Below, piece by piece: positions 1 to 5,194 of a DNA stretch of 7,954 bases (position 1 is the stretch's first letter; every line of letters begins with the position of its first letter). Location of the stretch: contig JAQCNK010000032.1 of NCBI GenBank assembly GCA_028275075.1, positions 1 to 7,954 on the forward strand, read 5' to 3'. The notes beneath the pieces were generated by a model. The model saw only the letters and a list, made by a program, of their open reading frames with translations. It was not told the origin of the DNA and searched no databases. A program made the position numbers and the translations under genes. This DNA is from Haloarcula sp. (lineage in GTDB: Archaea; Halobacteriota; Halobacteria; Halobacteriales; Haloarculaceae).

Positions 1-673
1 CGCGACGGACGGTCGCCTGCTCGGGCGAGAGATCCATCAGCGCTTCCAGGGAATCCCGCGCCCGATCCATCGAGTACCGCTCCAGCAGTTCGGCGATGCT
101 GAACAGCACAGCGAGGGTCGCGGCCTCGAAGTACAGTGCCTCATTGAAAACCAGACTGGCTGTCAGTGCCCCGAGGATAGCGAGCGACATCAACAGGTCG
201 ATATCGAGGTTCCGGTTGCGCGCTGAGTAGTAGCCACCACGCAGGATTGCCTGGCCGCCGATAGCGACGGCGACGAGGAACAACAGGTCCGCGGTACCAA
301 ACACGGTCCCGACCCGTGCGTTCGCCCCTGGCACCAGAAACTCGATGACGAGCCCCAGTATCAGCACTGTCCCGCTGACCCAGGTTTTGCGCGCCCGCGG
401 ACTACGCCAGAGACTCTCGTCGGCCGCTGGGTCCCCCGCGGTCTCTTCGACTTCGTACCCCGCGTCTTCAATTGCGGTGATGAGGTCCGCCTCGGTCGGG
501 CCCGAACTGGTCCGGGTGAGGACCACAGTCCCAGTGGTCGGTTGTGTCTCGTAGGTCGCCAGCCCGTCGATGCTACTCAGTGCCGATTCAACCTTGCCGG
601 CACAGGCGGCACAGTCCATATCGGGAACTGAGAGCCGAAGCGTCTCGACGCTGGATTGGTCCACTGAGGTCAT
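1..673 (-). CDS. Heavy-metal translocating P-type ATPase (P1B), N-terminal 224 residues, cut by window edge
   Basis: ATP-driven export of a soft or transition metal ion across the cytoplasmic membrane is the family role. Seen: an N-terminal heavy-metal-associated (HMA) domain at about residues 10-75 with the metal-binding motif MDCAACA (C21, C24); a linker; then hydrophobic segments near residues 99-117, 125-145, 158-178 and 182-200. The stretch NLDIDLLMSLA and the following LFSIAELLERYSMDRAR plus MDLSPEQATVRR are typical of this family just before the actuator domain, and to my eye closest to the Zn/Cd/Pb (CadA/ZntA) branch. The CPC/SPC motif, phosphorylation DKTGT and ATP-binding domain lie outside the window, so the transported metal cannot be decided. 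The ATG at 671-673 is supported by a TATA-like box about 28 bases upstream. It is divergent from the PEBP lipoprotein gene. The family is very likely; the subtype is inference. Confidence 0.93.
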   Translation of the reverse strand, partial: MTSVDQSSVETLRLSVPDMDCAACAGKVESALSSIDGLATYETQPTTGTVVLTRTSSGPTEADLITAIEDAGYEVEETAGDPAADESLWRSPRARKTWVSGTVLILGLVIEFLVPGANARVGTVFGTADLLFLVAVAIGGQAILRGGYYSARNRNLDIDLLMSLAILGALTASLVFNEALYFEAATLAVLFSIAELLERYSMDRARDSLEALMDLSPEQATVRR

Positions 674-905
674 TACGCTGACCTAGCTGATTCAGATTTA
701 TTAAATCACCTGTTATTAAGCCGGCTATCAATAGCGTTTATTAATAAAGTACTCCGAACAGATTATTAAATTAGTGTCACTCGTTGCTTGCGCCTGATAC
801 GGCCGGTTGTAACGGTGCCTTGCTGGTTCGGGTCTGTCAGATCCCGGTACTGGCTTCCAACCGACCGTATGAGAACATCAAAGCGGGGAAATACTACCGT
901 CCCTG
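674..905. promoter_or_regulatory. AT-rich divergent intergenic region with four TTATTAA motifs
   Basis: This gap separates the divergent metal ATPase and PEBP genes. TTATTAA occurs on the plus strand at 698-704, 713-719, 738-744 and 763-769, and TTTATTAATAAA (737-748) is a perfect palindrome. The last three motifs start 25 bases apart. The stretch 691-775 is strikingly AT-rich for this genome. It may hold several TATA boxes or an operator for metal-responsive control of the ATPase; the second idea is inference. From about 780 to 905 the base composition returns to normal and I see only a weak AAATACTA at 889-896, which could be the TATA box of the PEBP gene. Confidence 0.45.
697..706 (-). promoter_or_regulatory. 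TATA-like box of the P-type ATPase gene
   Basis: On the minus strand this reads ATTTAATAAA. It is centred about 28 bases before the ATG at 673, the position expected for a leaderless haloarchaeal transcript. It overlaps one of four TTATTAA motifs in this AT-rich stretch, so its exact limits are uncertain. Confidence 0.6.
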
Positions 906-1481
906 ATGGTGAGTATGCGACGGCGTCGGTTGTTGCAATCGGCCAGTGTCTGTGTCACCAGTCTCGTTGCCGGTTGTGTCGAGTCGACTGGGGAGGCGGC
1001 CGGATCCTTCGAAGTGTCCAGTTCCGCCCTCGACAGCGCAAGCCCGCTCCCGACTCGGTTCACTTGTTACGGTGTCGGCGAGTCGACCCCGTTCACGATC
1101 CAGCGGGTTCCTGAGCCGACGGCGGCGCTTGCCGTCACCGCGGAGTACGACAGTGGCGGTATCACGGACCCGGTATTCTGGACGCTCTGGAACGTCCCGC
1201 CGGATATCGACAGGATACCTGCGGGCCTTCCACGGACCGCAACGGTCGACCCACTCGACGGCGCCGGGCAGGGCCGCCCCGAAGGCGGCGAGCCAGGATA
1301 TCAACCGCCGTGTCCACAACCTGGGCAGCGCTACACGACTCGGTTCCAGGTGTACGCGCTCGGGGAGCGGCTCGACGTGGCGGACGGAACCGACCACGAC
1401 ACGGCCATCGAGGCCATCGGGGACGCGGTGCTTGCGAGTCGCCGTTTCACGCTCGAATACGAACGGACGCCGACACGTTGA
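906..1481 (+). CDS. PEBP (YbhB/YbcL, Raf-kinase-inhibitor-like) family Tat lipoprotein
   Basis: The N-terminus MVSMRRRRLLQ... with a twin-arginine run (R5-R8), a hydrophobic stretch and the lipobox LVAGC (C24) predicts Tat export and lipid anchoring to the outer face of the membrane. The mature part follows the YbhB/YbcL pattern: FTCYG near residues 52-56, DPVFWTLWNVPPD at 88-100, IPAGLP at 104-109, GYQPPCPQPGQRY at 131-143 and RFQVYAL at 146-152. The molecular role of archaeal PEBP proteins is unknown; ligand binding is assumed from the fold. The histidines usual in the pocket (HW and HRY) are replaced by F91 and Q141. At 191 residues it is a normal length for the lipoprotein form. An alternative start is the ATG at 915 (MRRRRLLQ), which fits better if AAATACTA at 889-896 is the TATA box. 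It is convergent with the YihY gene, with only 6 bases between stop codons, so any terminator must lie within a gene. Confidence 0.88.
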   Translation: MVSMRRRRLLQSASVCVTSLVAGCVESTGEAAGSFEVSSSALDSASPLPTRFTCYGVGESTPFTIQRVPEPTAALAVTAEYDSGGITDPVFWTLWNVPPDIDRIPAGLPRTATVDPLDGAGQGRPEGGEPGYQPPCPQPGQRYTTRFQVYALGERLDVADGTDHDTAIEAIGDAVLASRRFTLEYERTPTR

Positions 1482-1487
1482 TGGGTA

Positions 1488-2525
1488 TTACTTCTCGTCG
1501 AGCCACCATCGGAGCGTCAGCGCGACGGAGTCATCGAGACCGAACACGCTGCTCTCGCGGTCGACAGTCGCTGACTGGGGCACCGTGAGTGTGACTGTTC
1601 GCTCATCGACGGTGACTGTCATCTCCGTGGCGTCCTCGAACGCCGCAGTGAGGGCCTCCAGATCCGAGAGAACGACCGCTCGGCTACCGCTTGTGGCGTT
1701 CGGCGCGGCCTCCTGTTCGATACCACCGATGACGGGGGCGATATCGATATCTTCTGACCGGTTCGAGAGGACTGCGTTCACCACTGCTCCGATCAAGACG
1801 ACCAGCCCAATGATGTAGAGCCAGGTGAGCAACAACAGGATGCTGGCGACGAGGTTCCCACCTGCAGTCGTTCCGGCGTTGAACTCGGTAAACAACACTT
1901 GCGCAACCGTGAGACCGACGGCGGCGAACCCGGCCCCCGGAACCACCTCAAGGGGCGTCACGTCCGTGTCGGGGAAGATGTAGTACATCGGATAGAACAC
2001 GACGAACAGCCCGACTGTCGTCACCACCGCTCCGACTGTGGCACCCAACGGTCCCGTAACCGACAGCGAAACCACGTCGTCGATAATACTCCCACCCACC
2101 AGCGCCACTGCGACGGTCAGTAGTATCACCAGCCCGTCGACTAACTGATCGGCAAAGCTGTTGTGCTCGCCGGTCTCATAGATATCAGAGAAAGCAGTGT
2201 CGAGGCCGCGGAAGATACGCAACGCTCCCCAGATCAAGAAGACGAGACCGAGGACGGAGACGGACGCGTCGGCATCTGATAGCCCCTGTTGGATAAGTGC
2301 GCTCGCCTGTTCTGTCAGCACTGATTCGATGATACCGATAACGGAGTCGCGAACGGCGACGTTCTCGGCTCGCTGGAGGACAGTCAGTATCAGGAGCACC
2401 AGCGGCAGGATCGAGAGGAACGCGTGGTAGGCAATCGACCCGGCCATGAACGTTATTTTCTCGACCCTGGCCTCGTGAACTATAGCCCGAACCACCTCCT
2501 CGACTCGACTCACTCTATCGTGCAT
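1488..2525 (-). CDS. YihY/virulence factor BrkB family membrane protein (UPF0761)
   Basis: This is a polytopic membrane protein of a widespread family of unresolved function. Bacterial members were once called ribonuclease BN in error; no enzyme activity should be inferred. The ATG at 2523-2525 (MHDRVSRVEE) gives 345 residues and is preferred over a start at 2576, because a TATA-like GTATTTGC lies about 26 bases before it. Six hydrophobic segments are visible at about residues 27-50, 88-106, 130-148, 161-180, 198-216 and 226-250. Family signatures include FMAGSIAYHAFLSILPL (residues 26-42), WGALRIFRGLDTAF (99-112), YYIFPDTDV (181-189) and LLTWLYIIGLVVLIGAVVNAV (232-252). A hydrophilic C-terminal domain of about 90 residues follows (256-345), probably cytoplasmic. 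Divergent from msrB, convergent with the PEBP gene. Confidence 0.93.
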   Translation of the reverse strand: MHDRVSRVEEVVRAIVHEARVEKITFMAGSIAYHAFLSILPLVLLILTVLQRAENVAVRDSVIGIIESVLTEQASALIQQGLSDADASVSVLGLVFLIWGALRIFRGLDTAFSDIYETGEHNSFADQLVDGLVILLTVAVALVGGSIIDDVVSLSVTGPLGATVGAVVTTVGLFVVFYPMYYIFPDTDVTPLEVVPGAGFAAVGLTVAQVLFTEFNAGTTAGGNLVASILLLLTWLYIIGLVVLIGAVVNAVLSNRSEDIDIAPVIGGIEQEAAPNATSGSRAVVLSDLEALTAAFEDATEMTVTVDERTVTLTVPQSATVDRESSVFGLDDSVALTLRWWLDEK

Positions 2526-2546
2526 ACCCGGGGTTACAGGGGGTGT

Positions 2547-2555
2547 CGCAAATAC
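2547..2555 (-). promoter_or_regulatory. TATA-like box of the YihY-family gene
   Basis: The minus strand reads GGTATTTGC here, about 26 bases before the ATG at 2525. This supports the shorter start and a leaderless transcript. Confidence 0.45.
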
Positions 2556-2580
2556 CCAGCGCTCGCACACAGCCAAGTGG

Positions 2581-2590
2581 GCTTATACCC
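2581..2590 (+). promoter_or_regulatory. TATA box of msrB
   Basis: GCTTATACCC, with TTATAC centred about 25 bases before the ATG at 2611, fits a leaderless start. No Shine-Dalgarno sequence is present. Confidence 0.55.
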
Positions 2591-2610
2591 CTCCAGCACG
2601 TATCGAGGGT

Positions 2611-3018
2611 ATGAGCGAACAGGCCGATAGCGTGCCCGAAACTGACGACGAATGGCGCGAGCAACTCACCGACGAGGAGTACCGTATCCTCCGCGAAGCC
2701 GGGACTGAACCCCGTTTTAGCAGCGACCTCATGGAGATCAAAGAAGACGGCGTGTTCACCTGTGCTGGCTGTGGGACGGCGCTGTTCGACAGCGAGGAAA
2801 AGTTCGATTCGGGGACCGGTTGGCCGAGCTTCTGGGATATCTACGACGAGGGAACCGTCGAGACGCGAGTCGACAACTCCAACGGTATGCGCCGGACCGA
2901 AGTGGTCTGTGCAAACTGTGATGGACACCTCGGCCACGTCTTCGACGACGGCCCCGAACCGACGGGCAAGCGCTACTGTATCAACGGCGCTGCACTGGAG
3001 TTCGAGTCCGGAGAGTAA
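2611..3018 (+). CDS. msrB: Peptide-methionine (R)-S-oxide reductase MsrB
   Basis: Reduces the R epimer of methionine sulfoxide in proteins in the cytoplasm, repairing oxidative damage, with reducing power normally from thioredoxin. The 135 residues span the whole SelR/MsrB domain. Seen: GTEPRFSSDL (31-40), the zinc-binding pairs C51-x2-C54 and C100-x2-C103, SGTGWPSFWDIYDEG (67-81), GHLGHVFDDGP (105-115) and RYCINGAALEF (121-131) with catalytic C123. The cysteine found in many relatives at SGCGWPSF is Thr69 here, so a different resolving partner, or direct reduction of the sulfenic acid, must be used. The ATG at 2611 is supported by a TATA box at the leaderless distance. A palindromic repeat begins 8 bases after the stop. 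Family call very secure. Confidence 0.97.
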   Translation: MSEQADSVPETDDEWREQLTDEEYRILREAGTEPRFSSDLMEIKEDGVFTCAGCGTALFDSEEKFDSGTGWPSFWDIYDEGTVETRVDNSNGMRRTEVVCANCDGHLGHVFDDGPEPTGKRYCINGAALEFESGE

Positions 3019-3025
3019 TCAGGCG

Positions 3026-3103
3026 TATACGGGTCGACACTGATAGATATTCGCCGGGGTCTGGCGGAGGCGAACTCTATCAATCGTTCTGTCGATCCGT
3101 AAA
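3026..3103 (+). repeat. Palindromic dispersed repeat, copy 1
   Basis: An imperfect palindrome filling most of the gap between the convergent msrB and ndk genes. The left arm TATACGGGTCGACA pairs with a right arm containing TGTCGATCCGTA. Inside, TGATAGA (3041-3047) pairs with TCTATCA, and TTCGCC pairs with GGCGAA. It aligns to the reverse complement of 5554-5637 with about 5 mismatches over 78 bases and one 6-base gap (my count). It carries no coding sequence. It may act as a bidirectional hairpin terminator, or be a non-autonomous mobile element; both are inference. Confidence 0.85.
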
Positions 3104-3105
3104 AA
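3101..3105 (-). terminator. Oligo-T run downstream of ndk, candidate terminator
   Basis: Reading the ndk strand, TTTTT occurs about 27 bases after the ndk stop codon (with a TTTT nearer to it), next to the palindromic repeat. Archaeal termination commonly uses U-rich runs, so this is a plausible end for the rpl7ae-ndk operon. Confidence 0.4.
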
Positions 3106-3131
3106 CGAATCCTGGCCTGAAAATGAGTTCG

Positions 3132-3596
3132 CTACTCGTAGAGCCAGGCGTCGTCTATCTTGTCCCACGCAACGATCTCCGCTTCGTCGAAGAAGAGCCC
3201 AATCTCACGCTCGTTGGCGCCCTCGTCTTCGTGGTCGGAGCCGTGGATGACGTTCCGGCCGAGGTCCAGCCCGTAGTCGCCGCGAATCGTCCCGGGGGCG
3301 GCCTCCGCGGGATCCGTTGCACCCATCATCCGGCGGACTTGCCGAGTGGCGTCTTGGCCTTCCAGCACCATCGGCAAGACCGGCCCGGAGGTGATAAACT
3401 CCACGAGCGAGTCATAGAACGGCTTTCCCTCGTGTTCAGCGTAGTGTTGCTCGGCGAGTTCGCGATCCATCTGCATGAACTTCGCGGCGACTATCTTCAG
3501 GCCGCGATTCTCGAATCGCTCGACTATCTCGCTGATGAGGCCGCGCTGGACACCGTCGGGTTTGACCATTACGAAGGTTCGCTCTGTTTCTGACAT
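3132..3596 (-). CDS. ndk: Nucleoside diphosphate kinase
   Basis: Transfers the gamma phosphate between nucleoside tri- and diphosphates through a phospho-histidine, balancing NTP and dNTP pools in the cytoplasm. At 154 residues it is full length. Seen: [15 protein letters not shown] (6-20) with K12, the GATDP segment (92-96) with T94, R105, and the active-site NVIHGSD (115-121) with catalytic H118. The C-terminus has the usual [10 protein letters not shown] (135-144). It is the last gene of the ribosomal-protein operon, 27 bases after rpl24e, with no evident Shine-Dalgarno sequence. The rpl7ae-rps28e-rpl24e-ndk order is, from memory, common in haloarchaea, where ndk is often followed by infB; here the convergent msrB follows instead. 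Confidence 0.98.
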   Translation of the reverse strand: MSETERTFVMVKPDGVQRGLISEIVERFENRGLKIVAAKFMQMDRELAEQHYAEHEGKPFYDSLVEFITSGPVLPMVLEGQDATRQVRRMMGATDPAEAAPGTIRGDYGLDLGRNVIHGSDHEDEGANEREIGLFFDEAEIVAWDKIDDAWLYE

Positions 3597-3623
3597 CTGT
3601 CAATAAAATTGAACGAGGCTGCT

Positions 3624-4022
3624 TTATGCCTCAGCCTCTTCAGCTTCGTCCGCCTCGTCAGCATCGTCTGCCTCGGCTTCGTCAGCGTCTTCTGCCTCGT
3701 CAGCATCGGCTTCGTCTGCCTCAGCTTCGTCTGCCTTGTCAGCGTCGGCTTCGTCTGCCTCAGCTCCGTCTGCCTCGTCAGCCTCTTCTGCCTCTTCTGC
3801 CTCGGCTTCGGCGGCCGCTTCGGCCGCCTGGTCCTCTGCTGCCGTTGTCTCGCGGCCGGCGTCGGTCCATCCGAGATTCCGGGCCTCACGGCCGAGATCA
3901 GCGTTGTTCTCGCACTTCGAAGAACAGAAGTGCGTGATCGACCCGTCGTTGTGGACGAGCATCGTGCCCGTTCCGGGCTCGATGTCCGCCCCGCAGTAAT
4001 CACATTCTCGAGTTCGGGGCAT
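3624..4022 (-). CDS. rpl24e: Ribosomal protein L24e with a long Ala/Glu/Asp C-terminal tail
   Basis: Component of the large ribosomal subunit. Residues 1-55 (MPRTRECDYCGADIEPGTGT...) form the L24e zinc ribbon with C7-x2-C10 and C33-x3-C37. The ATG at 4020-4022 is preferred, as haloarchaeal L24e starts at this MP; a GTG at 4028 would add two residues and overlap the rps28e stop. The start is 2 bases after that stop, so coupled translation is likely. Residues 59-132 are almost only A, E and D, with a nearly perfect 13-residue repeat encoded by a 39-base tandem duplication. As I recall, Haloarcula L24e is about 67 residues, so this tail roughly doubles the protein. The tail is probably disordered and solvent-exposed; its role is unknown. 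Confidence 0.95.
   Translation of the reverse strand: MPRTRECDYCGADIEPGTGTMLVHNDGSITHFCSSKCENNADLGREARNLGWTDAGRETTAAEDQAAEAAAEAEAEEAEEADEADGAEADEADADKADEAEADEADADEAEDADEAEADDADEADEAEEAEA
3696..3773 (-). repeat. 39-base tandem duplication inside the L24e tail
   Basis: Units 3696-3734 and 3735-3773 differ at 3 of 39 positions by my count. Each encodes a 13-residue A/D/E block, (A)D(E/G)AEADEADAD(K/E). The flanking tail is a looser form of the same GCN-GAN codon pattern, which suggests growth by replication slippage. Confidence 0.85.
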
Positions 4023-4024
4023 CG

Positions 4025-4252
4025 TCACTGTCCTCCGATGGAGTCGGCTTCACGGGCCGTCTCGCGGAGTTGCAGGATATCGCCCTCGCGGACGGGACCG
4101 AGAACGTTCCGGGTGATGATCCGGCCCTGGTTCTCGCCCTCGCGGATGCGACACTTGACCTGCATGGCCTCGCCGTGCATCCCCGTCTTGCCGACGATCT
4201 CGATGACCTCGGCCGACGTGGCGCCGCTACTTTCGGATTCCTCAGCACTCAT
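4025..4252 (-). CDS. rps28e: Ribosomal protein S28e
   Basis: Small-subunit ribosomal protein (OB-fold) found in archaea and eukaryotes. At 75 residues it is normal length. Seen: [20 protein letters not shown] (15-34), then [22 protein letters not shown] (48-69), the S28e signature, ending in DSIGGQ. The N-terminal 13 residues are a polar Ser/Glu extension. The ATG at 4250-4252 is preceded by the Shine-Dalgarno sequence GAGGTGA at 4259-4265, which contains the rpl7ae stop codon. Second gene of the operon. Confidence 0.97.
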   Translation of the reverse strand: MSAEESESSGATSAEVIEIVGKTGMHGEAMQVKCRIREGENQGRIITRNVLGPVREGDILQLRETAREADSIGGQ

Positions 4253-4258
4253 CTTTGG

Positions 4259-4265
4259 TCACCTC
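4259..4265 (-). promoter_or_regulatory. Shine-Dalgarno site of rps28e overlapping the rpl7ae stop
   Basis: GAGGTGA lies 6 bases before the rps28e ATG, and the TGA stop of rpl7ae (4264-4266) runs into it. This points to translational coupling of L7Ae and S28e synthesis. Confidence 0.75.
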
Positions 4266-4626
4266 AGCGGAGCTCCTCGACCTTGTCGGCGATATCCTCG
4301 ACGTCGGCCTCTGCTTCGCCAGCGCCAGTGATGGCTGCGGCGGCAGAGCCGACTTCGAGACCTGCGGCGTGGCCCAGGTCGTCCTGCTGCTCGACGAAAA
4401 TGAAGGGCGCGCCCTTCTCGTCGGCCAGCTCGGGGATATGCATGACAATCTCTTCGGGCTGGACGTCCTCGGCCACGAACACGAGTTCCGCTGAGCCGCG
4501 CTCGATAGCTTTGGTCGTCTCGTTGGTTCCTTTCTTCACTGTGCCCGTGTCTCGTGCGACTTCCAGCGCTTCGAGGGCGTCGTCCTCGAGGTCCGCCGGA
4601 ACGTCGAAATCTACGTATACTGGCAT
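4264..4626 (-). CDS. rpl7ae: Ribosomal protein L7Ae, kink-turn RNA-binding protein
   Basis: Binds kink-turns in 23S rRNA, in box C/D and H/ACA guide RNAs and in RNase P RNA, so it serves both the ribosome and RNA modification. At 120 residues it is full length. The RNA-binding helix [20 protein letters not shown] (31-50) includes N35, E36 and K39, which contact the tandem G-A pairs in known structures. [15 protein letters not shown] (51-65) and the specificity loop [10 protein letters not shown] (90-99) also match the family. The ATG at 4624-4626 has a full Shine-Dalgarno GGAGGTGA 7 bases upstream. It is the first gene of the operon with rps28e, rpl24e and ndk. Its leader can form a kink-turn-like hairpin, suggesting that L7Ae may repress its own translation. 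Confidence 0.98.
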   Translation of the reverse strand: MPVYVDFDVPADLEDDALEALEVARDTGTVKKGTNETTKAIERGSAELVFVAEDVQPEEIVMHIPELADEKGAPFIFVEQQDDLGHAAGLEVGSAAAAITGAGEAEADVEDIADKVEELR

Positions 4627-4633
4627 GTGTTGG

Positions 4634-4641
4634 TCACCTCC
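4634..4641 (-). promoter_or_regulatory. Strong Shine-Dalgarno site of rpl7ae
   Basis: GGAGGTGA, 7 bases before the ATG, is complementary to the archaeal 16S 3' end (TCACCTCC). It stands out because most genes here look leaderless. Its first two G's can pair with C4745 and C4746 at the base of the leader hairpin. Confidence 0.85.
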
Positions 4642-4746
4642 TGCACACGGGCTCAGGCTCCCCCGCCGTTCGCGGGAAATCCCACGGCGCGCCTCGCTGG
4701 CGTGCTAATCCTGAGATGGCTGGGAGCATCATCAACCCGGTGCAGG
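4640..4746 (-). promoter_or_regulatory. Structured rpl7ae leader with kink-turn-like core, candidate L7Ae autoregulatory element
   Basis: Reading the minus strand, CCTGCAC-CGGG (4746-4736) pairs with CCCG-T-GTGCAGG (4651-4640): 11 Watson-Crick pairs with one bulged U at 4647. Next comes an internal loop with TGATGAT (4734-4728) on one side and CTGA (4656-4653) on the other, the box C / box D pair of a kink-turn. The inner stem GCTCCC (4727-4722) pairs with GGGAGC (4662-4657). The apical part holds a further hairpin, CGCCGT/ACGGCG (4689-4684 with 4669-4664) extended by GGG/CCC. The basal stem takes two bases of the Shine-Dalgarno site. The kink-turn fit is imperfect: either a 2-base bulge (UU) or a 4-base bulge instead of 3, depending on register. 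A translational switch bound by L7Ae is my inference. Confidence 0.6.
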
Positions 4747-4772
4747 CTGTATTCGCCACTGCGCCACGGGCC

Positions 4773-4787
4773 CTAAAAGCGCTTTCG
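4773..4787 (-). promoter_or_regulatory. Promoter of the rpl7ae operon (BRE and TATA-like)
   Basis: On the minus strand CGAAA (4787-4783) is followed by GCGC and TTTTAG (4778-4773), matching the haloarchaeal BRE plus T-rich TATA arrangement. A start about 26 bases downstream would be near 4750, just before the leader hairpin, giving a leader of about 124 bases. Confidence 0.5.
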
Positions 4788-4852
4788 AAGCCGTAACTGC
4801 GTGTCAGCGCGCCACACGGCCCAGCCGCTACTGTAGAGCGAAACAGTCCCAC

Positions 4853-4861
4853 ACTATTTAG
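4853..4861 (+). promoter_or_regulatory. TATA-like box of the small zinc-ribbon gene
   Basis: ACTATTTAG, centred about 29 bases before the ATG at 4886, is consistent with a leaderless or very short-leader transcript divergent from the rpl7ae operon. Confidence 0.5.
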
Positions 4862-4885
4862 GAACCTGGCTCACCACACACTGCC

Positions 4886-5125
4886 ATGGACGAACACACC
4901 GGTCCAGACGGCCGGACCCTGTATGTCGACCGCGAGGACGGAGACACCGGGACGAAAGGCCCCTTTTATGTCGCCTATCTCGACACTGACCGAGAGCGAC
5001 GCTGGGGATACTTCTGTGGCAACTGCGAGGTGTTCAACAATGCGATGGACTCGATGGGGCGTATCCGCTGTAACGATTGTAGCAACCTCCGGAAGGCCGA
5101 AGAGTGGGACGCGGCCCACGAGTAG
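4886..5125 (+). CDS. Small haloarchaeal zinc-ribbon protein (DUF5816-like)
   Basis: A 79-residue acidic protein. Two cysteine pairs, C44-x2-C47 (FCGNC) and C62-x2-C65 (RCNDC), 14 residues apart, form a likely single zinc ribbon. The block WGYFCGNCEVFNNAMDSMG (40-58) and the ending EEWDAAHE look conserved and recall the haloarchaeal DUF5816 family; this name is from memory and is not certain. No transmembrane segment or signal peptide. The function is unknown; a nucleic-acid or protein-interaction role is only a guess from the fold. A TATA-like box about 29 bases before the ATG supports the start. It is followed 69 bases later by another small gene that has its own promoter. Confidence 0.85.
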   Translation: MDEHTGPDGRTLYVDREDGDTGTKGPFYVAYLDTDRERRWGYFCGNCEVFNNAMDSMGRIRCNDCSNLRKAEEWDAAHE

Positions 5126-5159
5126 CGGCGAGATCTTGTCAAGAATGCATAAAGTGTGA

Positions 5160-5169
5160 ACATTTATCA
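5160..5169 (+). promoter_or_regulatory. TATA box of the 5195 gene
   Basis: ACATTTATCA with TTTATC centred about 29 bases before the ATG at 5195. This favours 5195 over an in-frame ATG at 5156, which would lie upstream of the transcript start. TGTGAAC (5155-5161) and GTTCACA (5187-5193) form an inverted repeat around it. Confidence 0.5.
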
Positions 5170-5194
5170 CCCTCCCAGTGGTACACGTTCACAG

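Noticed and set aside
946..1818. Plus-strand open frame of 290 codons across the PEBP and YihY genes
   Set aside because: Its product is Arg/Ser-rich with no domain. It runs in another frame of the PEBP gene and antisense to YihY, as expected for GC-rich shadows.
2526..2576. Longer start for the YihY-family protein at 2576
   Set aside because: The added 17 residues look unlike the family, and a TATA-like box at 2547-2555 falls within them, placing the transcript start near the ATG at 2525.
3609..4331. Long plus-strand open frame (240 codons) opposite rpl24e and rps28e
   Set aside because: It is antisense to two clear ribosomal protein genes, and its Leu/Cys/Phe-rich start comes from the complement of the A/E/D repeat codons.
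4640..4746. The rpl7ae leader as a box C/D guide RNA gene
   Set aside because: Box C and D are present, but there is no internal D'/C' pair, and the interior is strongly self-paired rather than an open guide. A 6-pair stem directly inside the boxes fits a cis-regulatory kink-turn better.
4781..4820. tRNA-like TTCGAAA and a CGTGT/ACACG hairpin upstream of rpl7ae
   Set aside because: No cloverleaf or acceptor stem can be drawn. The hairpin has only 5 pairs, and TTCGAAA fits the BRE of the promoter.
4634..4852. Minus-strand 72-codon frame upstream of rpl7ae
   Set aside because: It covers the rpl7ae promoter and leader hairpin, and the product has no recognisable features. The sequence is explained better as regulatory.
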